Of a DNA stretch of 64,000 nucleotides, positions 42,240 to 50,540 are shown one piece after another (within the stretch, counting starts at the first letter, position 1; every line of letters starts with the position of its first letter). Below the pieces are notes generated by a model. It was given only the letters and a program-made list of their open reading frames with translations, was not told the origin of the DNA and did not search any database. Origin of the DNA: Micavibrio_A sp964539025 (GTDB lineage: Bacteria; Pseudomonadota; Alphaproteobacteria; Micavibrionales; Micavibrionaceae); NCBI GenBank assembly GCA_964539025.1, contig CAZIFA010000004.1, positions 62,001-126,000 on the forward strand, in the 5' to 3' direction. The translations under genes were made by a program, and so were the position numbers.

Positions 42240-42335
42240 GACTCTAAAATCTTAGAATGTTCCTATAACGTTCTGACTCCATTAAATTTTTTACATTTAT
42301 GGGCTTGACGGCGACTCGCCAATGAATCATGATTC
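42240..42335. promoter_or_regulatory. Cluster of five GANTC sites upstream of ccrM
   Basis: GACTC at 42240, 42275 and 42313, GAATC at 42324 and GATTC at 42331, all within 96 bases. TTGACG (42305-42310), 17 bases and CATGAT (42328-42333) may be the ccrM promoter, with the last three sites lying in or next to it. CcrM methylates GANTC, so methylation could feed back on its own promoter, as is known in Caulobacter. Confidence 0.7.
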
Positions 42336-42367
42336 GTTCCACTTAAATCCACAGACCCGGGGGAATT

Positions 42368-43471
42368 ATGAACCGAAAGTCACCATTAAACACCATCCTG
42401 CAGGGCGACTGTGTCGAGAAGCTGAAGAGCCTGCAAAAAGGATCGGTGGATATGATTTTCGCGGACCCCCCATACAATCTTCAGCTGGGCGGGGAACTCA
42501 CCCGCCCCAACAATTCAAAAGTCGATGCGTGCGATGATGACTGGGATAAGTTTGATTCATTGAAAACGTACGATGCGTTTACGCGTGAATGGCTATCCGC
42601 CGCGCGCGAAGCATTGCATGATGATGGCGCGATCTGGGTGATCGGCTCCTATCACAATATTTTCCGACTTGGGTATATCCTGCAAGATCTTGGCTACTGG
42701 ATTCTGAACGACATCATCTGGCGTAAATCAAACCCGATGCCCAATTTCAAGGGCAAACGTTTCACCAATGCACATGAAACCATGATATGGGCCGCGAAAT
42801 CCAAGGATTCCAAATATCGTTTCAATTACGATTCCATGAAAGCATTGAACGAAGACCTCCAGATGCGCTCCGACTGGTTTATCCCGCTTTGCACGGGCGG
42901 CGAGCGTCTGAAAAACGACGCGGGTGATAAACTACACCCGACGCAAAAGCCCGAAGCGCTTCTGCAAAGAGTCATTCTCTCCTCCACCAAGCCCGGCGAT
43001 ACAGTGCTCGATCCGTTTTTCGGCACGGGTACGACGGGCGCGGTGGCGAAAAAGCTAGGCCGTAACTGGATCGGGATTGAACGCGAAGATGAATACATCA
43101 AATATGCGCAAAAGCGCATCAGCGCCGCCGAGGCATGCGATGAGGACACGATAACACTTGCGAACAAACGCGAGGAAATGCGCATCCCCTTCGGCTGGCT
43201 GCTGGAACATGGCTATTTGAAGCCCGGCGCGGAACTGACCGATGCCAAGGGACGCTTAAGCGCGAAGGTTCATGCTGATGGAAATGTCATCACAGGCAAT
43301 CACCGCGGCTCCATTCACAAAGTAGGTGCGCTACTACAGAACGCGCCATCCTGTAATGGCTGGACTTACTGGCATATTAAAAAGAACGGCAAGAACGTTC
43401 CTATCGATGAAATGCGCCAAGCCTTGCGCGCGCAAATCGAAGGCGCAGCCAAAACAACGACGTTACAATAA
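42368..43471 (+). CDS. ccrM: Cell-cycle adenine methyltransferase CcrM (GANTC)
   Basis: A beta-class adenine-N6 methyltransferase that methylates GANTC and helps time the alphaproteobacterial cell cycle. The 367-residue protein starts with LNTILQGDCVEKLKSL, has the catalytic DPPY at 33-36, HPTQKPEALLQRVI, and the SAM motif VLDPFFGTGTTG. The C-terminal ~85 residues are the extra domain (LLEHGYLKPGAEL...NGWTYWHIKKNG) that sets CcrM apart from shorter HinfI-type enzymes. There is no paired restriction gene. The stop overlaps folB as TAATG. Confidence 0.97.
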   Translation: MNRKSPLNTILQGDCVEKLKSLQKGSVDMIFADPPYNLQLGGELTRPNNSKVDACDDDWDKFDSLKTYDAFTREWLSAAREALHDDGAIWVIGSYHNIFRLGYILQDLGYWILNDIIWRKSNPMPNFKGKRFTNAHETMIWAAKSKDSKYRFNYDSMKALNEDLQMRSDWFIPLCTGGERLKNDAGDKLHPTQKPEALLQRVILSSTKPGDTVLDPFFGTGTTGAVAKKLGRNWIGIEREDEYIKYAQKRISAAEACDEDTITLANKREEMRIPFGWLLEHGYLKPGAELTDAKGRLSAKVHADGNVITGNHRGSIHKVGALLQNAPSCNGWTYWHIKKNGKNVPIDEMRQALRAQIEGAAKTTTLQ

Positions 43472-43848
43472 TGTTTTTTTGCCAAAAGAAAAAAGAAAAA
43501 AATCTTATCTTTGTTAAAGACATGATCGTCGAAATGGCGATCGGTATTTACAAGGAAGAAAAAGGGCGTTTGCAGCGCGTGCGGGTCAACGTCATCGCGG
43601 AACCGAAAAAATGGCCGGATGCGGCGCGCGACAACATCGAACTGACGCTATCCTATGAAAGAATTATAAAGCACATCAAGGACAACACGCACGGGCGGCA
43701 CTTCAATCTTGTTGAAACCGTGGCCGATAATATTGCGGCGGCTTGCCTGAACGATGGAAAAATCCGTGAAATCACGGTCCGCGTCGAAAAGCTCGATGCT
43801 TATCCTTTTGCCGTTGCTGGCGTGGAAATAATCAGGGTGATGCGGTAA
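43471..43848 (+). CDS. folB: Dihydroneopterin aldolase family protein
   Basis: A 125-residue FolB-like protein of folate synthesis. Family features are FVKDMIVEMAIGIYKEEKGRLQRVRVNV, where IGIYKEE corresponds to the usual IGIYPWE, then HFNLVETVADNIA and the C-terminal VRVEKLDAYPFAVAGVEI. The lysine-rich first 12 residues suggest that the true start could be a little downstream, but the TAATG overlap with ccrM supports 43471. Its end overlaps a convergent gene by 17 bases. No other folate genes are nearby. Confidence 0.82.
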   Translation: MFFCQKKKEKNLIFVKDMIVEMAIGIYKEEKGRLQRVRVNVIAEPKKWPDAARDNIELTLSYERIIKHIKDNTHGRHFNLVETVADNIAAACLNDGKIREITVRVEKLDAYPFAVAGVEIIRVMR

Positions 43849-44866
43849 AGCCGACCGCCTGCACGGGCGCTTCGGATGGCTGTTGCGGCACAGGCGCGGC
43901 AAGAACGGGGCCCTCGGTTGTGGGCGCTGCTGTTTCCACAGGCACGGACATTTGCGGCGCTTCGGCGGCCTTGTCTTTATTGCTCATATCAACGCTGAGC
44001 ATCAAACGCTTTTGTTTGGCGTCTTCGAAAACTTCATATCCGTCGATCTTGCCGTATAAAATGGCCATGGTGTTGTTCTGTTCGCCGCGCAAATTGCCGT
44101 GATATTGCGAGAATGTCATGCGCAGGCGCAAATATGCGTCGCGCTCATAGCGGGCGTTGCGCACATCTTCATCCAACTGGCTGTATTCCGATTTTTTGCG
44201 CAGGATGTAGGCCTGCGCGACATGCTCATCCAGTTTCAGGAAATCGAACGTGAACGCTTCGGGCAGAAGAACAACAAGACTCTTGGGGTAATCCTTGATC
44301 GGATTCTCATCAAAACAGATATCCTTGCGGGTATCCATGCTGTCCACTTCGATGCGTTTGGCGTCCTTAAACCCTGTGCGGTCGACGACCGGAAAACCGC
44401 CGAGCGCGGGATCGTAACGGCCCAGATGCAATTCCAAAACGAACTGGAAATTGAGCGGGAACGTGTCTTTGTGTTTTTCGAGATGTTTTTTCATCACCGA
44501 AACGATCTCTTTCCATTCAAGGTCGTCATTGATGTATTCGGTAAAAATTTTGCAATCGTTGATTTTTAGGAAATTGCCGACCGCCATATCGTCGTCGAGA
44601 TCGAACGCGCCAAGACGCCAATAAACCTTGGAAAGATTTTCGAGCGTCGATGTGTTGTATTTCCCGGCGTACTCATCCTTGAGGATAGTGACTTCCTCAT
44701 CTTCGGGTGGCATCGGCTGACTCATTTCTGGCTGGGCTGGCGCCGTTTGCGTCGGAACCGGAACGGATTGTTCGCCTTCCGCGAATGCACCGGGCGCAAA
44801 TCCGCCGATCAGGATCATACCCATGGAAAACAAAGAGAAAATACGCAAACGTGAATCCATCTTCAT
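43832..44866 (-). CDS. Secreted protein of unknown function (possibly DUF4852)
   Basis: About 344 residues. Signal peptide with core IFSLFSMGMILIGGFAPGAFA, a Pro/Gln-rich linker, a conserved-looking central domain (VYWRLGAFDLDDDMAVGNFLKINDCKIFTEY...WKEIVSVMKKHLE), then a Pro/Ala-rich tail. The central part brings DUF4852 to mind, but I cannot confirm it. It is periplasmic or membrane-associated by inference. Start is the ATG at 44866; another ATG at 44893 is possible. It converges on folB. Confidence 0.7.
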   Translation of the reverse strand: MKMDSRLRIFSLFSMGMILIGGFAPGAFAEGEQSVPVPTQTAPAQPEMSQPMPPEDEEVTILKDEYAGKYNTSTLENLSKVYWRLGAFDLDDDMAVGNFLKINDCKIFTEYINDDLEWKEIVSVMKKHLEKHKDTFPLNFQFVLELHLGRYDPALGGFPVVDRTGFKDAKRIEVDSMDTRKDICFDENPIKDYPKSLVVLLPEAFTFDFLKLDEHVAQAYILRKKSEYSQLDEDVRNARYERDAYLRLRMTFSQYHGNLRGEQNNTMAILYGKIDGYEVFEDAKQKRLMLSVDMSNKDKAAEAPQMSVPVETAAPTTEGPVLAAPVPQQPSEAPVQAVGFTASP

Positions 44867-44917
44867 ATCCCGATTATATGATTGAACCGCCATCCGAACA
44901 AACGCCTAAATCAATTG

Positions 44918-45985
44918 TCAGATAAATTGCTTCAGGGCCTTTTTAAAAAGCGTTGGAATCCCTAGGTTCGCCGCCTCCTTGCGCGTGGCCCAGAAATAAT
45001 CGCCGCCTTCAGGTTTATAAGTATCCTTCAGGATTACGGCAAAACCATGGAGTTCTAGGTCAAAATGTGTGAAGCCATGCAAAACCTTGATTTTCGTGGC
45101 CTTGGCCTTGCTGGCAATGGACAGGTGCTTGCGGGTTTTTGCGCGTTCTACCCATAAGGAAGTGGGCAGCCCGATGGTCCCGCCGAGCATCCCTTTTTCC
45201 CCTCTTCGTTCAAACAGGATTTTTCCGTCCGGCGAAGTGATCCAGTAAACATAGCCATGTTTTTGCGGTTTCTCGCCTTTGGCTTTGCGTGCGGGCAATT
45301 CATTCTGAATGCCAAGTTTTCTTGCCTCGCAATATTTGCTCACGGGACACACGCCGCATTTGGGCGATGTTGGCGTGCAAACCAATGCGCCTAATTCCAT
45401 CACCGATTGCGCGTAATCACCGGGCCGCTTTTTTTCACCCAAAGACATTTTCCCTGCAAGCCGTTTCAATTCCGGCTTTGAATCTGGCAAAGGTTCGGTA
45501 ACGGCATAAATACGCGCCATCACGCGCTCGACATTTGCATCTACGACATTGGCGGGGTGATTGAACGCCAGCGCGGCTATGGCATTGGCCGTGTAATCGC
45601 CGACACCCGGAAGCTCTTGTAATGCGTCCTGCGTCTGCGGAAACTTTCCGCCCAATTGCTCGCTCACCATCACCGCACATTTATGCAGGTTCCTTGCCCG
45701 GGCGTAATAACCCAGCCCCGCCCAGTTCTGCATCACGTCGTCGGCGCTTGCGGATGCGAGATCATGCACGCTCGGCCATTTGTTCAAGAATTTTAGAAAA
45801 TACGGAATGACGGCTGGAATGGTCGTCTGCTGCGCCATGATCTCCGAAAGCCAGACATGGTACGGGTCGGCTGGCTGCCCCGGCGCTGCGCGCCACGGCA
45901 GGGGCCTGCGGTGTTTGTCGTACCAGCGAAGAAGATCATCTCTGAACCCCTCGACATTTTTGGCTGCTGCGCCCATGATGCCCAT
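44918..45985 (-). CDS. mutY: Adenine DNA glycosylase MutY
   Basis: Removes adenine opposite 8-oxoguanine. The 355-residue protein has LPWRAAPGQPADPYHVWLSEIMAQQTT, the helix-hairpin-helix LPGVGDYTANAIAALAF, the catalytic Asp in NVVDANVERV, and the 4Fe-4S ligands C-x6-C-x2-C-x5-C in CTPTSPKCGVCPVSKYC. The C-terminal NUDIX-like domain (YVYWITSPDGKILFERRGEKGMLGG) recognises 8-oxoG. Start is the ATG at 45985 or 45976. The next gene starts a few bases away on the other strand. Confidence 0.95.
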   Translation of the reverse strand: MGIMGAAAKNVEGFRDDLLRWYDKHRRPLPWRAAPGQPADPYHVWLSEIMAQQTTIPAVIPYFLKFLNKWPSVHDLASASADDVMQNWAGLGYYARARNLHKCAVMVSEQLGGKFPQTQDALQELPGVGDYTANAIAALAFNHPANVVDANVERVMARIYAVTEPLPDSKPELKRLAGKMSLGEKKRPGDYAQSVMELGALVCTPTSPKCGVCPVSKYCEARKLGIQNELPARKAKGEKPQKHGYVYWITSPDGKILFERRGEKGMLGGTIGLPTSLWVERAKTRKHLSIASKAKATKIKVLHGFTHFDLELHGFAVILKDTYKPEGGDYFWATRKEAANLGIPTLFKKALKQFI

Positions 45986-45989
45986 CGTT

Positions 45990-46463
45990 ATGGCTATGAA
46001 ACCCCTGTCACGATCAATCCCCGGTTTATTGGGGAAAGCGTTCGAGCGTAAATATATCGCGCTCGGGCGGATTGTCACGCACTGGCGCGAGATCGTCGGT
46101 GAGGAATATGCCGAACGCGCTCAGCCTGCCAAGATACATTATTATAAGCCTAAGGTTCCCAAGGAAAAGCCGACCGCAACGCTCGACATCGCTGCCTCGT
46201 CGGCGGACTGTGCGGTCCTGATCTACCAAAAAGACCTTATACTTCAAAGAATTAATCAGATTTTTGGCGATAAGTGGGTGACCGACATCAAGTTTTTGCA
46301 TGTTGAACCGAAACAGGTTACAAAGCCCGCGAAGAGAACAAAAACCTTGACGGAAAACGAAAAAAATCATCTATCGCAGGTACTTGAAACGGTGGATGAC
46401 GAAGGTTTAAAAGAAACCCTCTCCCGTTTGGGACAGTCTATTTTACAGGAATCGAAAAAATGA
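45990..46463 (+). CDS. DUF721 protein (DciA-like)
   Basis: A 157-residue protein with an N-terminal DUF721 domain: RYIALGRIV-like ALGRIVTHWREIVGEEYAERAQPAKIHY and DLILQRINQIFGDKWVTDIKFL. DUF721 proteins include DciA, the ancestral helicase-loading factor, and this gene is next to mutY in many alphaproteobacteria. The C-terminus is charged and extended. Start is ATG 45990 or 45996. The stop overlaps efp by four bases. Confidence 0.82.
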   Translation: MAMKPLSRSIPGLLGKAFERKYIALGRIVTHWREIVGEEYAERAQPAKIHYYKPKVPKEKPTATLDIAASSADCAVLIYQKDLILQRINQIFGDKWVTDIKFLHVEPKQVTKPAKRTKTLTENEKNHLSQVLETVDDEGLKETLSRLGQSILQESKK

Positions 46464-47038
46464 CAAAAGTTGCAGCTATCACATTAAGAAAAGGTCATGT
46501 TCTGGATCGCGACGGCGATGGCAAGCTCTGGCTTATCACAGCACATGAAATCATGCAGCCGGGTAAAGGCGCATCGGTCATCCAGCTTGAAATGCGCGAT
46601 ATCCGTTCCGGCACCAAAGACAACGTGCGTTACCGCACCCAAGAGACGCTGGAACGCGTGCGTCTGGAACAAGCGGAATTCACGTATCTCTATAATGACG
46701 GTGCCGACACTTATACCTTCATGGACAAAGAAACCTTTGAACAGATGGAAGTCAAAAAAGACGTCATCGGCGATCAGGCAAAATGGCTGCAAGACGGCAT
46801 GGAAGTTACCATCGAAAGCTTCGAAGGCGCTCCGTTGGGTGTTCAAATCCCCGATACCGTCGTTGTTACGGTCGAAGAATGCGAACCTGTCGTAAAAGGT
46901 CAAACCGCCTCTTCTTCTTACAAACCGGCCATCGTTACGGGCGGTATCAAGGTTATGGTTCCTCCTTTCATCGGCGTCGATACGCGTATCATTGTCAAAA
47001 CTGACGACGATTCCTATTCCGAACGCGCGAAAGACTAA
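46460..47038 (+). CDS. efp: Elongation factor P
   Basis: Relieves ribosome stalling at polyproline. The 192-residue, three-domain protein has the tip loop MQPGKGASV with Lys36 in the position that is modified in many bacteria, then RDIRSGTKDNVRYRTQETLERV and the C-terminal GGIKVMVPPFIGVDTRIIVKTDDDSYSERAKD. It overlaps the DUF721 gene (ATGA). A polyproline-rich envelope protein is encoded just downstream. Confidence 0.97.
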   Translation: MTKVAAITLRKGHVLDRDGDGKLWLITAHEIMQPGKGASVIQLEMRDIRSGTKDNVRYRTQETLERVRLEQAEFTYLYNDGADTYTFMDKETFEQMEVKKDVIGDQAKWLQDGMEVTIESFEGAPLGVQIPDTVVVTVEECEPVVKGQTASSSYKPAIVTGGIKVMVPPFIGVDTRIIVKTDDDSYSERAKD

Positions 47039-47041
47039 TTG

Positions 47042-47830
47042 ATGCCCGCGCAATCGCCCATCATGACCATGATGCTCCGCGCCGCCGAAAAGGCGGCACG
47101 GTCGCTTTTACGCGATTTTAATGAGGTTGAACATCTTCAGGTGTCCCGTAAGGGTCCGGCGGATTTCGTCACGGCGGCGGATAAACGTTCGGAAAAAATC
47201 ATATTCGAAGAACTGCAAAGAGCCCGCCCCGACTATTCTTTCATGATGGAAGAATCCGGCGAAGTGAAAGGCAATGATCCCGAACATGTCTGGTTGATCG
47301 ATCCGATTGATGGCACACATAACTTTATGCACGGCGTGCCGCACTGGTCTATTTCCATCGCGCTGGAACGCAAAGGCGAAGTTATCGCGGGCCTCGTCTA
47401 TGACCCTACGAAAAACGAAATGTTCACTGCGGAAAAAGGCACGGGCGCATTTCTGGCCAATCGCCGCCTGCGTGTGTCGGGGCGTAAAAACCTCGAAGAA
47501 TGCATGGTCAATTATGGCCAGCCTTTCGGCAATAATTATGACCGTGAGCGTTTCTTTAAAGAACTGGATGCGGTATCCAAAGTCGCAATGGTCCGCCGTT
47601 TCGCCTCCGCCGCCCTTGATATGTGCTATGTCGCGGCTGGCCGGATCGACGGCTACTGGGAACGCAATATAAAACCCTGGGATGTCGGCGCGGGCTACCT
47701 GATCGTCAAGGAAGCGGGCGGTGTGACAACCAGTATCGAAACTGATGACAATCCCGTTCATAGTGGTAATCTGGTGACCGGTAATCAGCAGGTGCACAGT
47801 GAAATCCGCAAAATCCTCAAATCTCTTTAG
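47042..47830 (+). CDS. suhB: Inositol-1-monophosphatase family protein (SuhB)
   Basis: A 262-residue Mg-dependent phosphatase. Metal-site motifs are present in order: FMMEESGE, LIDPIDGTHNFMHGVPHW and, later, IKPWDVGAGYLIVKEAGG. SuhB-type proteins dephosphorylate inositol phosphates and can also affect rRNA transcription. ATG 47042 is used although a TTG precedes it. Its last 32 bases overlap the next gene. efp lies directly upstream. Confidence 0.92.
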   Translation: MPAQSPIMTMMLRAAEKAARSLLRDFNEVEHLQVSRKGPADFVTAADKRSEKIIFEELQRARPDYSFMMEESGEVKGNDPEHVWLIDPIDGTHNFMHGVPHWSISIALERKGEVIAGLVYDPTKNEMFTAEKGTGAFLANRRLRVSGRKNLEECMVNYGQPFGNNYDRERFFKELDAVSKVAMVRRFASAALDMCYVAAGRIDGYWERNIKPWDVGAGYLIVKEAGGVTTSIETDDNPVHSGNLVTGNQQVHSEIRKILKSL

Positions 47831-49001
47831 GCTTCTCCTTTCCGTTTCGTTGATTACAGGATTGAACGCGATTGCGCCTTCCTCTCACGCTCAGGACTCA
47901 AATTATGCGCCGCCGGATATGTTCGGCGATATGACGCCGCCGATGGTGCGCCCCGAACCCAATAGAGACGGATACATCGTCGAACCCAAGGCTTCGGCGA
48001 ACACCCAGTTGCCGCCCGATGGCAATGTAAAACCCGTTATAACGCCGCGCGTGTCTGTCGATCCAGACTCGAGCCGCGCCCCGCAAACGCAACCTGCCCC
48101 TGCGCCAGCGCCGCAACTGGTTCCGCCGCAAGCACCGGTCGCTCCTGTCGTTCCAGTTACCCCTCCTGCCGTTCAATCGCCAAAGATGATGCGGCCCATC
48201 ATAGAAAAACCTGCCGTGAAGCGTGAGAAGCCCGCTGCCAAACCGAGCGCGGAAAAAACAAAAGCCGTAAAACCGCTTGTCCCTCCGGTAAAACCGACGG
48301 CGCCGCCTGTTGCTGCGCCCACACCTGTTCCTGAAGAAGCAAAAACACCGCCGCAACAGGTCCAACCCGCCGTTCCTGCAACACCTTCGGCCGCGCCTGT
48401 CCCGACACCACCCATCGAACCTTCGAAAACAACGCCCGTCCCGCGCGATCCAAATGAAAGCGCGATCAAGGGGCCCAAAACCATGCCCGCCTTGCCTGCC
48501 CAGAATGTCGACACGCAGGTCACGTTCGAAGACAAACAACCGCCCGCGACCAATGGCCAGACCATCATGGAACGCCACCTTGATGAGGTGAAAACGCATG
48601 AACAGGCTGTTCCGCCCGCGCCAAAGCCGAACGTCGCTCCGGCTGCGTTCGATCCGGGCAACAAAGGCGCGCTGAAAAAATCCATTCCGTTCCAGCCGGG
48701 CCAGATCGGCCTTTCGACCGCCGATATAGATCCCATCGTCGCGGGCGTGAACAAGGAACTGGACGGCGAAGACAAAAAAGAATGGCGTGTTCAGATACGC
48801 GCCTATGCCACGCCGTACGGCACGGGTGTCAGCAGTGATCGCCGGATTGCTTTGAGCCGCGCTTTATCGCTCCGAACCGCCATGATAGCGCAAGGCATAT
48901 CGGCGAGCCGAATCGATGTGCTGGCCGAAGGGCAGCAAGATGGAAACGCCAAGCCCGGCGACCGGATAGACCTCTATCTCTATGGGCCAGCAGCGGATTA
49001 G
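47799..49001 (+). CDS. Proline-rich envelope protein with OmpA-like C-terminal domain
   Basis: A 400-residue protein. A GTG start at 47799 gives a signal peptide with core LFRLLLSVSLITGLNA and SSHA cleavage site. Residues 40-300 are rich in Pro, Ala, Lys and Thr, an extended spacer. The last ~85 residues (WRVQIRAYATPYGTGVSSDRRIALSRALSLRTAMIAQGI, SRIDVLAEGQQDG) look like an OmpA-type peptidoglycan-binding domain. It may span the periplasm. The polyproline content would depend on EF-P, which is encoded two genes upstream. Confidence 0.75.
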   Translation: MKSAKSSNLFRLLLSVSLITGLNAIAPSSHAQDSNYAPPDMFGDMTPPMVRPEPNRDGYIVEPKASANTQLPPDGNVKPVITPRVSVDPDSSRAPQTQPAPAPAPQLVPPQAPVAPVVPVTPPAVQSPKMMRPIIEKPAVKREKPAAKPSAEKTKAVKPLVPPVKPTAPPVAAPTPVPEEAKTPPQQVQPAVPATPSAAPVPTPPIEPSKTTPVPRDPNESAIKGPKTMPALPAQNVDTQVTFEDKQPPATNGQTIMERHLDEVKTHEQAVPPAPKPNVAPAAFDPGNKGALKKSIPFQPGQIGLSTADIDPIVAGVNKELDGEDKKEWRVQIRAYATPYGTGVSSDRRIALSRALSLRTAMIAQGISASRIDVLAEGQQDGNAKPGDRIDLYLYGPAAD

Positions 49002-49038
49002 CACTGCTTTAATTTGCCACTCACCGTTCATCCCTCAT

Positions 49039-49121
49039 CGTCATTCCGAACCCTTTAGGGTGAGGAATCTTTGGCGTGAAACGGATAGGCCAAAGATCCC
49101 TCACATGCGTTCGGGATGACG
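49039..49121. repeat. Palindromic repeat, family F (GGATAGGCCAAAGAT type)
   Basis: Inverted repeat CGTCATTCCGAA...TTCGGGATGACG. The centre ATCTTTGGC...GGATAGGCCAAAGAT is shared, with small changes, with the element at 57417-57503. It is in the gap between the OmpA-like gene and a small minus-strand gene. Confidence 0.8.
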
Positions 49122-49166
49122 GGGTGGTTAGACACTGCCGGTAACAATTCTGGAAATTAACGACAG

Positions 49167-49382
49167 TTACATCTCGAGTGTCGTAGGGGGCATCATAGAG
49201 GCGGGAATGTCTTCGACGGATATCGTTAGCTGATAGGTTTTGCCGTTCGGAATGACGTCAACAACTGCAATAGTCCGTCCCCGCTGGACATTTCCGAAAG
49301 CGTCACGGACGATGCTTGGGTACACGCGAACTTGGGGTTCATCGTCCATTGAAATCCTTGTTTCGTCCTGTGATCGTCCCAT
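49167..49382 (-). CDS. Small protein of unknown function
   Basis: A 71-residue hydrophilic protein. ATG 49382 has GGAGGG seven bases upstream, an unusually good ribosome site; a TTG at 49397 is rejected. It reads as an alternating beta-like sequence (PQVRVYPSIVRDAFGNV, then GRTIAVVDVIPNGKTYQLTISVEDIPA). No known family. It lies alone on its strand between two plus-strand genes. Confidence 0.65.
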   Translation of the reverse strand: MGRSQDETRISMDDEPQVRVYPSIVRDAFGNVQRGRTIAVVDVIPNGKTYQLTISVEDIPASMMPPTTLEM

Positions 49383-49474
49383 TTGTACGCCCTCCAATTA
49401 TTTATCTATTAGTTATAATAGAGCGCAGTTGCATGAACCGCAATAGTGGATAAGGCTGATATAGGTTTTGCCTT

Positions 49475-49504
49475 AAGTCCCCCTCTCCCCATGGGAGAGG
49501 ACTT
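49475..49504. repeat. Short palindrome related to the rnhB insert
   Basis: AAGTCCCCCTCTCCC-ATG-GGAGAGGACTT, an inverted repeat of the same TCCTCCCCC class as the element in rnhB. The gap 49383-49660 (278 bases) otherwise shows nothing I can assign; AT-rich stretches near 49400-49440 and 49600 may hold promoters for the flanking genes. Confidence 0.65.
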
Positions 49505-49660
49505 TAATCGGCAGCTCTTGTGTGGATAAGGCCGCCGGGTCAGCCAGGTTTTGTTGACATTATTCGTCCAAAAGCCCCACTTTAGACTGGATTTCCAAAA
49601 GAATTATGTTTAAGTCTAACACGTCATGTTTATGACAACTTTGGCTACGAGAGGGCTCTT

Positions 49661-50530
49661 ATGTACGATACAAAGAAAAATACTGCCGGAAACGGACTTC
49701 TGATCGGCTTGCTGATTGTCGCCATCATAGGCGCTGCAGTCCTGGGCATGCTGTACTATAACAAGCAACAGGGCGCGATGGATGCCCTTCCCGATTCCGC
49801 TGAAATGGCCGCGACGCAAGAAGCTGCTCCTCCTGCTGTTTCTTCGATGCCGCCCGCAATCACAACGGATGAACAAGGCAATGCCGTTCCTGCTACGGCT
49901 GAGCTTTCGGAAATTCCTGCTGTGCCGGAAGAAATCCCCGCCGCATCCACCGAACCTGTGAAGATCGATATCGCCAAGGCGTTCTCTCCTCGCACGCTGG
50001 GTAGCGCCGACGCTCCGATCAAGATCGTCGAATATGCTTCATTGACATGCAGCCACTGCGCACACTTCCACAACGATGTTCTGCCCGAACTGAAAACCAA
50101 ATATATCGACACGGGCAAAGTGTTCATTGAATTCCGCGAATTCCCGCTGAACGATCCGGCCTTGAAAGCCACGCTCACCGCGCGCTGCCTGCCCGAAGAC
50201 AAATATGAAGGATTCGTCAATCTGCTCTTCAAGACGCAAGATCACTGGGCCGGCGGTCTGGATTACATGAACGCGCTGCGCCAGAACGCAAAACTTGCAG
50301 GGATGAGCGATGCGACGTTCGATGCCTGTCAGGCTGATCCCGACATGAAATTAAAAGTCGCCGATGGCATGAAGACCGCGCAGGAAAAATGGAAGATCAG
50401 CGCGACGCCAACTTTCGTGATTAACGATGGCGCGGAAACGATTTCCGGCGCGCAACCTCTGGCGGAATTCGAACGCGTATTCCGCAAAGTCTCCGGCGAT
50501 GCCGTTGGTGAAGCGCCGAAGGTTGAATGA
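49661..50530 (+). CDS. DsbA-like thiol:disulfide oxidoreductase, membrane-anchored
   Basis: A 289-residue protein. An uncleaved-looking N-terminal helix (GLLIGLLIVAIIGAAVLGMLYY, residues 12-34) anchors it to the inner membrane. A Pro/Ala-rich linker leads to a thioredoxin-fold DsbA domain with CSHC at 130-133, and the cis-Pro in SATPTFVIN near residue 250. It belongs to the DsbA/Com1 (thioredoxin_4) group. In many alphaproteobacteria this gene directly precedes smc; here an AT-rich gene lies between. Confidence 0.9.
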   Translation: MYDTKKNTAGNGLLIGLLIVAIIGAAVLGMLYYNKQQGAMDALPDSAEMAATQEAAPPAVSSMPPAITTDEQGNAVPATAELSEIPAVPEEIPAASTEPVKIDIAKAFSPRTLGSADAPIKIVEYASLTCSHCAHFHNDVLPELKTKYIDTGKVFIEFREFPLNDPALKATLTARCLPEDKYEGFVNLLFKTQDHWAGGLDYMNALRQNAKLAGMSDATFDACQADPDMKLKVADGMKTAQEKWKISATPTFVINDGAETISGAQPLAEFERVFRKVSGDAVGEAPKVE

Positions 50531-50540
50531 GTAATTCACT

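Noticed and set aside
42368..43471. CcrM gene as part of a restriction-modification system
   Set aside because: No endonuclease gene is adjacent; the C-terminal extension and alphaproteobacterial context fit the solitary cell-cycle enzyme.
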